DNA of 6,534 bases from Clostridia bacterium (GTDB lineage: Bacteria; Bacillota; Clostridia; Christensenellales; Borkfalkiaceae), in assembly GCA_017421905.1 (NCBI GenBank), contig JAFOHH010000136.1, positions 1 through 6,534 of the forward strand. Reading direction: 5' to 3'. The notes beneath the pieces are model-generated. The model saw only the letters and a program-made list of their open reading frames with translations. It did no database searches and had not been told where the DNA came from. Below, in pieces: positions 1-4,201 of this stretch (positions are counted from its first letter, which is position 1; every line of letters starts with the position of its first letter). Made by a program: the position numbers and the translations under genes.

Positions 1-200
1 AGCATTATGCCCTGTGAAGGGGGCTATGAAGTTACACCCATTGCCAAAGTACCGGAAAGCGCCATTCTGAATGTCCGGGAAAGCGGCTCCACCCTGCGTT
101 TTCTGCTGAGCGTTGTGGGGGCGCTGGGTGTGGAAACCACCTTTCTGCTCTCCGGGCGGCTGGGAAGCCGACCTCTGTCCCCCCTCTGGGAGGAAATATC
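1..200 (+). pseudogene. aroA: AroA (3-phosphoshikimate 1-carboxyvinyltransferase) internal fragment, cut at both ends
   Basis: The reading frame is open from base 1 and encodes about 66 residues of EPSP synthase, which transfers enolpyruvate from PEP to shikimate-3-phosphate in the chorismate pathway. The visible core is ESGSTLRFLL at residues 27–36, the PEP/glyphosate-binding loop, with the Gly and Arg equivalent to G96 and R100 of the E. coli enzyme. It is followed by GRL and RPLSPLWEE, also typical of AroA. The full protein is about 430 residues, so only the part around residues 60–130 is present. The start lies off the window. Homology ends near base 200, after which the frame runs through four unrelated codons to a stop at 211–213. 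Codon use (CTG 8 of 10 Leu, several GGG) is unlike every downstream gene. An Arg (R26) stands where Gly is usual before ESGS. The identity is firm. Whether this is a real gene remnant or an assembly chimera is open. Confidence 0.8.
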
Positions 201-203
201 CGT
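198..203. other. Junction between AroA-coding and Lon-coding sequence
   Basis: AroA similarity (SPLWEEI) runs to about base 199. Lon similarity (RRGV, then TVIAPKENEKDLEDIP) begins at about base 201 in a different reading frame. No insertion-sequence end, inverted repeat, target duplication or attachment-site core is visible at the join, and codon preference switches across it. The exact breakpoint could shift by a few bases. The pattern fits a chimeric assembly join or an illegitimate recombination better than a working gene fusion. Confidence 0.75.
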
Positions 204-347
204 CGCGGCGTAACCACGGTTATTGCTCCCAAAGAAAACGAAAAGGATTTGGAGGATATTCCTTCTTATCTTTTAAAGGACGTACAATTTGCCTTCGTAA
301 CGCAAGCGGAAGAGGTGTTTGCCCTCGCTTGCCGCAGCGAAGAATAA
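201..347 (+). CDS. lon: Lon protease, C-terminal end only (5' part missing)
   Basis: The last 48 codons of the ATP-dependent serine protease Lon, which degrades misfolded and regulatory proteins in the cytoplasm. The recognisable stretch is RRGVTTVIAPKENEKDLEDIP, the end of the proteolytic domain, in which a conserved Lon helix is followed by a strand and a PKEN(E)xDLxDIP segment. The tail ends KDVQFAFVTQAEEVF and then ALACRSEE before the TAA at 345–347. The catalytic Ser–Lys dyad, the AAA+ module and the N-terminal substrate domain would all lie upstream of base 200, where AroA sequence is found instead. The frame stays open back to base 30, but that part encodes nothing Lon-like. engB follows after 30 bp, the usual lon–engB order in Firmicutes, so this piece belongs to the neighbourhood. 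No start codon is assigned because the gene is cut. Confidence 0.85.
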   Translation, partial: RRGVTTVIAPKENEKDLEDIPSYLLKDVQFAFVTQAEEVFALACRSEE

Positions 348-377
348 TTTTTACGAAAACTTTTTGCGAGGCGACCT

Positions 378-1013
378 ATGTTAAAAATCACCAAAGCAGA
401 ATTTATTAAATCGGCGGCCGATCAAAAGGGTTTTTTACCCTCCGACCGACCCGTTATTGCGGTTGCAGGTAAGTCTAACGTCGGTAAAAGCACCTTTATT
501 AATATGCTTGCCGCAAGAAACAAGCTTGCCAAAACCTCCAACACCCCGGGGCGCACCCGCCTCGTCAATTATTTCGATTTCGGCTCTTTTGTTTTGGCAG
601 ACCTCCCCGGCTACGGCTTCGCGCAGGTTTCCAAGGTGGAAAAAGAAAAATGGGGCAGAGTAATGGATAGCTTTTTTGCCACCCAGCAAAACCTAACCCA
701 CGTATTACTGCTCACCGATATCCGCCACGACCCCACGGCAGAAGACCGCGAAATGGCAAGCTATTTGCATCATTACGCCATCCCTTTTACCGTGCTTTGT
801 AATAAGTCGGATAAGCTTGGCAAAACGCGCGTAAAACCTCGCGCTAAGGAAATTGCCGAAAGCTTTTATTTAACGCAGGCAAACGTCATTGCTATTTCTG
901 CGGAAAAACGCACCAACGTAGAAGGCGTATTGCAGCGCATCGAAGAAATCCTTTCCCGCTATCAAGAATACGGTGTACAAACGCTCGCCGTTGCCGAAGA
1001 GGAAGAGGAATAA
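378..1013 (+). CDS. engB: Ribosome biogenesis GTP-binding protein EngB (YsxC/YihA)
   Basis: A TRAFAC-class GTPase needed for late assembly of the 50S ribosomal subunit; it acts in the cytoplasm and is essential in several bacteria. All G motifs are visible: G1 GKSNVGKS at residues 31–38, G2 within TPGRT at 56–60, G3 DLPG at 75–78, G4 NKSD at 142–145 and G5 SA at 174–175. The KVEKEKWG stretch after G3 and TDIRHDPT at 113–120 are typical of EngB. At 211 residues it is slightly longer than the usual 195–200. The excess is an acidic tail ending in five glutamates. The start is supported by GAGG at 368–371, six bases before the ATG, and by family homology from the first residues (LKITKAEFIKSA). 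It lies 30 bp after lon and is probably cotranscribed with it. Leucine codons favour CTT, TTA and CTC, as in the following genes. Confidence 0.96.
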   Translation: MLKITKAEFIKSAADQKGFLPSDRPVIAVAGKSNVGKSTFINMLAARNKLAKTSNTPGRTRLVNYFDFGSFVLADLPGYGFAQVSKVEKEKWGRVMDSFFATQQNLTHVLLLTDIRHDPTAEDREMASYLHHYAIPFTVLCNKSDKLGKTRVKPRAKEIAESFYLTQANVIAISAEKRTNVEGVLQRIEEILSRYQEYGVQTLAVAEEEEE

Positions 1014-1040
1014 TTTAACCCCTGTCACAAAAGAAAAAAT

Positions 1041-1047
1041 AAAGGAG
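1041..1047 (+). promoter_or_regulatory. Ribosome binding site of the FNT channel gene
   Basis: AAAGGAG lies eight bases before the ATG at 1056, within the 42-bp gap after engB. It fixes the start of the channel gene. The gap contains neither a convincing terminator nor a convincing promoter. Confidence 0.8.
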
Positions 1048-1055
1048 AACCACTT

Positions 1056-1847
1056 ATGAAAAAACCTGCAGAAGTTGCAAGCGGATATCTTTCCATCGGC
1101 AGATCAAAGGTTTCCGCCCCTCTTTATAAATCGTTTATTCTCGGCATTTTAGCGGGCGCGTTTATCGCGCTTGCTGGTATCGGCTCTCAAGTTGCCTCCG
1201 CAACCTTAACGGGCTCTATCGGTAAAGTCCTTGCCGCAGCGGTATTCCCCGCAGGCCTTGCAATGGTACTTATTGCCGGCAGCGAACTTTTTACCGGCAA
1301 CTGCCTCCTCATTATGCCCCTTATGAAAAAGGAAGTTAAATGGGGCAGAACGCTCGCCGCCCTCGGCGTGGTTTACCTCGGCAACTTTATCGGCGCAGGG
1401 CTCGTTGCAGCACTCGTCGTTCTCGGCGGTACGCCCTCGCTTTTTTCAGGCACGCTTGCAAGCGCAATCGTATCTACGGCAAGCGCAAAGGTTTCGCTCA
1501 GTTTTATAGAGGCGCTCGTTCGCGGCGTGCTTTGTAACTTCCTCGTTTGCATCGCCGTTTGGATGAGTTTTTCTGCCGAAACGGTCAGCGGTAAAATCGC
1601 CGCCCTCTTTTTCCCCATTTTCCTCTTCGTTTGCTGTGGGTTTGAGCACGTCGTTGCTAATATGTATTACATCCCCGCAGGCCTTCTTTCGGCGGAAAAA
1701 TACGGCATCACGGCAGAGGCTCTTACCGTAGGCGCATATTTTATCAATAACCTTCTTCCCGTAACGCTTGGCAACGTTATCGGCGGCGCGGCTTTTGTTG
1801 GCGTTCCTTACGCATCCGTTTACCTTTCTAAAAAGGAAGAAAAATAA
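1056..1847 (+). CDS. Formate/nitrite transporter (FNT) family channel
   Basis: A pentameric inner-membrane channel for small monovalent anions such as formate, nitrite or hydrosulfide. The 263 residues match the family length. Family marks are AGSELFTGN at 74–82 (the loop breaking helix 2), the lysine K145 expected before helix 4, CNFLVCIAVW at 160–169, GFEHVVANMYYIP at 195–207 with the central pore histidine H198, and NLLPVTLGNVIGGA at 232–245. Six membrane segments can be placed at roughly 27–49, 58–90 (broken), 98–123, 150–172, 180–212 (broken) and 223–256. The N-terminal AEVASGYLSIGRSK is the usual cytoplasmic lead-in. It lies 42 bp after engB and 44 bp before nfnA. The context points to formate handling in fermentation or sulfide export, but FocA, NirC and hydrosulfide-channel types cannot be told apart here, so no symbol is given. 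Confidence 0.93.
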   Translation: MKKPAEVASGYLSIGRSKVSAPLYKSFILGILAGAFIALAGIGSQVASATLTGSIGKVLAAAVFPAGLAMVLIAGSELFTGNCLLIMPLMKKEVKWGRTLAALGVVYLGNFIGAGLVAALVVLGGTPSLFSGTLASAIVSTASAKVSLSFIEALVRGVLCNFLVCIAVWMSFSAETVSGKIAALFFPIFLFVCCGFEHVVANMYYIPAGLLSAEKYGITAEALTVGAYFINNLLPVTLGNVIGGAAFVGVPYASVYLSKKEEK

Positions 1848-1891
1848 TCTTTTGCCGAACTTAAAAATTCACCTTCGGCTATGGAGAGAAT

Positions 1892-2734
1892 ATGTTTCAA
1901 ATCGTAACCAAAACAAAGCTCAATCCCACGGTTGAAAAAATAGAAGTCCTTGCCCCTGCGGTTGCCAAAAAGGCGCTTGCAGGGCAGTTTATCATTCTCC
2001 GTGCAGAAGAAAACGGAGAGCGCATCCCCCTAACCGTTGCAGATACCAACCCTACGGCAGGAACGGTTACCGTCATTTATCAAATCGTCGGTGCAACCAC
2101 TATGCGCCTTGCCGCGTTAAACGAGGGCGACTTCCTTCCCGATTTCGTCGGCCCGCTTGGCGAGCCCACCCACGTTACCGGCTTTAAAAAAGTGGCGGTT
2201 GTGGGCGGCGGCGTAGGCTGTGCCATCGCATACCCCGTAGCAAAGGCCTTGCAGGCTGCCGGGGCAGAGGTGCACTCCGTCGTTGGCTTCCGCAATAAGG
2301 ATCTCGTTATTTTAGAAAAAGAATTCCGTTCTGTTTCCAGCCGTTACGTTTTAATGACGGACGACGGCACGGCAGGGGAAAAGGGGCTCGTTACAACCGC
2401 GCTCGAAAAATTAATTCAAAGCGGCGAGAGTTACGACGAGGTTATCACCATCGGTCCGCTCGTTATGATGAAATTCGTAGCCGCGCTCACAAAAAAATAC
2501 GGAGTTCCCACCGTTTGCAGTATGAACCCCGTTATGGTAGACGGAACGGGTATGTGCGGCGGCTGTCGCCTTACCGTAGGCGGCAAAACCAAATTTGCCT
2601 GCGTAGACGGCCCCGATTTTAATGCACACGAAGTCGATTTCGACGAGGCGATTGCACGTAGCCGCGTGTATGCCGAGCACGAAAAAAGAAAGAGAGAAGA
2701 AACTTGTAACCTGCTAAATAAGGAGGTACAATAA
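1892..2734 (+). CDS. nfnA: NADH-dependent ferredoxin:NADP+ oxidoreductase, small subunit (NfnA)
   Basis: The FAD/NAD(H)-binding small subunit of the cytoplasmic NfnAB complex, also annotated as sulfide dehydrogenase SudB or as a PyrK-like reductase. The complex couples NADH and reduced ferredoxin oxidation to reduction of two NADP+ by flavin-based electron bifurcation. The N-terminal half is a ferredoxin-reductase beta-barrel with RIPLT at 44–48 for FAD and GPLGEP at 87–92. The NAD half starts with VVGGGVGCA at 103–111. The C-terminal [2Fe-2S] site is D217-GTGM-C222-GG-C225 with C237 in FACVDGP, the Asp-plus-three-Cys arrangement known from NfnA. The 280 residues are the normal length. The start at 1892 is supported by GGAGAG at 1883–1888; an earlier ATG at 1881 is out of frame. 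nfnB follows after 2 bp, so the two are translated together. Confidence 0.93.
   Translation: MFQIVTKTKLNPTVEKIEVLAPAVAKKALAGQFIILRAEENGERIPLTVADTNPTAGTVTVIYQIVGATTMRLAALNEGDFLPDFVGPLGEPTHVTGFKKVAVVGGGVGCAIAYPVAKALQAAGAEVHSVVGFRNKDLVILEKEFRSVSSRYVLMTDDGTAGEKGLVTTALEKLIQSGESYDEVITIGPLVMMKFVAALTKKYGVPTVCSMNPVMVDGTGMCGGCRLTVGGKTKFACVDGPDFNAHEVDFDEAIARSRVYAEHEKRKREETCNLLNKEVQ
2720..2727 (+). promoter_or_regulatory. Strong ribosome binding site of nfnB inside the end of nfnA
   Basis: AAGGAGGT, nearly the full anti-Shine–Dalgarno complement, lies within the last codons of nfnA, nine bases before the nfnB ATG at 2737. It is the best ribosome binding site in the window. It fits a need for matched, high expression of the two complex subunits by coupled translation. 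Confidence 0.85.
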
Positions 2735-2736
2735 GT

Positions 2737-4137
2737 ATGGCAAATCTCACGGCAAATCGTGTAAAAATGCCCTCGCAAGACCCTGCTGTCCGCAGCGGTA
2801 ACTTTTTAGAGGTTGCGCTTGGCTATACCGAAGAAGAGGCCCTTTTAGAGGCTTCTCGCTGCCTTTCGTGCAAACATAAACCCTGCGTTGCAGGTTGTCC
2901 CGTTGGCATCGATATCCCTTCCTTTATCCAAAAAATCACGCAAAAAGATTACGAAGGCGCGTATCAAATCATCCAAAATTCCTCCTCCCTCCCCGCCGTT
3001 TGCGGCAGGGTTTGCCCGCAGGAAAATCAATGCGAGGGCAAGTGTGTGCGCGGCGTAAAATCCGCCCCCGTTGCCATCGGAAATTTAGAGCGCTTTGTTG
3101 CTGATTACCATAACGCCAACGCCGCAAGCGGGGCGAAAAAACCCCTTTCCAACGGCGTAAAAGTGGCGGTTGTCGGCTCGGGTCCGGCAGGCCTTACCTT
3201 TGCGGGAGATCTCGCAAAAAAGGGCTACGAGGTTACGGTGTTCGAGGCGTTACATAAAGCGGGCGGCGTGCTTTCTTACGGTATTCCCGAATTCCGCCTC
3301 CCCAAATCCATCGTAGAAAAAGAAGTAGAAAATTTAAAAGCCTTAGGCGTAACCGTGGTAACCGACGTGGTTATCGGCAGAACGTTTACGGTAGAAGACT
3401 TAAAAGCAGAAGGCTATAAAGCCGTTTTCCTTGGCTCGGGCGCAGGACTACCGCGCTTTATGAATATCCCGGGCGAAAACCTTTGCGGCGTATTTTCCGC
3501 TAACGAATATTTAACGCGCATCAATTTAATGAAGGCGTACGAAGAAACCTCCGCCACGCCCGTTATGCGCGGGCAAAACGTTATCGTCGTCGGCGGCGGC
3601 AACGTTGCAATGGATGCCGCCCGTTCGGCAAAGCGTTTGGGCGCAGACGTAACCATCGTATATCGCCGTTCTATGGAAGAGCTCCCCGCTCGAAAGGAAG
3701 AAGTTGAGCACGCCAAGGAAGAGGGTGTAAACTTCGCCCTTCTCCGCAACCCCGTAGAAATTTTAGGTAACGAAAACAAATTTGTAACGGGCGTTCGCCT
3801 TATCAAAATGGAGCTTGGCGAGCCCGACGAACGGGGCAGACGCGCACCCGTCGTAATCCCGGGTTCGGAATACGATATTCCTGCCGACCTCGTTATCGTT
3901 GCGGTTGGCACGTCCCCCAACCCCTTATTAAAAAAGACGACTCCCGGTCTTGCTACCGAAAAATTCGGTGGCATCACGGCAGACGAAGAGGGGAGAACCT
4001 CCCTTCCCTTCGTATACGCAGGCGGCGACGCCGTAACGGGCGCAGCCACCGTTATTCTTGCCATGGGCGCAGGAAAACTTGCGGCAAAAGCCGCACACGA
4101 GGACCTTGTAAAAGCAGGACTCGTACCTCAAAAGTAA
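2737..4137 (+). CDS. nfnB: NADH-dependent ferredoxin:NADP+ oxidoreductase, large subunit (NfnB; GltD-like)
   Basis: The large subunit of NfnAB, related to the glutamate synthase small chain and often labelled gltA/gltD or SudA. It carries the bifurcating FAD, the NADP(H) site and two [4Fe-4S] clusters. The N-terminal Fe–S domain shows C42-x2-C45-x4-C50-x3-C54-P and C89-x3-C93-P-x5-C99-x3-C103. The first Rossmann fold for FAD has VVGSGPAGL at 145–153, with E170 ending the second strand. The inserted NADPH fold has VVGGGNVAMD at 284–293 and YRR at 309–311, the usual 2'-phosphate contact. AGGDAVTG at 428–435 closes the FAD site. The 466 residues match the family. The preceding nfnA argues for NfnB over a glutamate synthase subunit, as no large glutamate synthase chain is in the window. 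The ATG at 2737 is set by the strong upstream ribosome binding site. Confidence 0.93.
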   Translation: MANLTANRVKMPSQDPAVRSGNFLEVALGYTEEEALLEASRCLSCKHKPCVAGCPVGIDIPSFIQKITQKDYEGAYQIIQNSSSLPAVCGRVCPQENQCEGKCVRGVKSAPVAIGNLERFVADYHNANAASGAKKPLSNGVKVAVVGSGPAGLTFAGDLAKKGYEVTVFEALHKAGGVLSYGIPEFRLPKSIVEKEVENLKALGVTVVTDVVIGRTFTVEDLKAEGYKAVFLGSGAGLPRFMNIPGENLCGVFSANEYLTRINLMKAYEETSATPVMRGQNVIVVGGGNVAMDAARSAKRLGADVTIVYRRSMEELPARKEEVEHAKEEGVNFALLRNPVEILGNENKFVTGVRLIKMELGEPDERGRRAPVVIPGSEYDIPADLVIVAVGTSPNPLLKKTTPGLATEKFGGITADEEGRTSLPFVYAGGDAVTGAATVILAMGAGKLAAKAAHEDLVKAGLVPQK

Positions 4138-4152
4138 CAACGCAACGTTAGC

Positions 4153-4174
4153 GCCGCGGCTTTTTAGCTGCGGC
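4153..4174 (+). other. GC-rich hairpin between nfnB and the helicase gene
   Basis: GCCGCGGC at 4153–4160 can pair with GCTGCGGC at 4167–4174, giving an 8-bp stem with one G·U pair around a six-base loop (TTTTTA). A run of five T follows at 4181–4185, but only after AAACGG, so it is not a textbook Rho-independent terminator. It could act as a weak terminator or attenuator ending the FNT–nfnAB transcript, or as a messenger-stabilising 3' structure. It is the clearest potential stem-loop between genes in the window. Confidence 0.4.
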
Positions 4175-4191
4175 AAACGGTTTTTATCGGT

Positions 4192-4195
4192 GGAG
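4192..4195 (+). promoter_or_regulatory. Ribosome binding site of the helicase gene
   Basis: GGAG, within GGTGGAGAAGG, lies six bases before the ATG at 4202. It decides this start over an in-frame GTG at 4190, which overlaps the same purine stretch and would have no site of its own. Confidence 0.65.
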
Positions 4196-4201
4196 AAGGC
4201 G

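Noticed and set aside
1..347. A genuine AroA–Lon fusion protein
   Set aside because: The two parts are in different frames, the AroA frame stops at 211–213 and each part is a fragment lacking most catalytic residues.
113..409. A 98-codon open frame across the AroA/Lon join
   Set aside because: It is out of frame with both the AroA and Lon matches, its translation resembles no family, and it overlaps the engB start.
991..1016. TTGCCG and TAATTT as a possible promoter for the FNT gene
   Set aside because: Spacing is only 14 bases, the -35-like box lies inside engB coding sequence and both boxes are imperfect. Chance similarity is likely.
1854..1879. Inverted repeat GCCGAA / TTCGGC between the FNT gene and nfnA
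   Set aside because: Only a 6-bp stem with a 14-base loop and no following T run, so it is too weak to call a terminator. It also overlaps the nfnA leader.
3414..4064. A 216-codon open frame on the minus strand
   Set aside because: It lies opposite the well-supported nfnB gene. Its composition (many Arg, Ser, Thr, Pro) is what the complement of this GC-biased gene would give, and no domain or start signal is recognisable.
4190..4192. In-frame GTG as an alternative helicase start
   Set aside because: It overlaps the GGAG that serves the ATG at 4202 and has no upstream ribosome binding site of its own.
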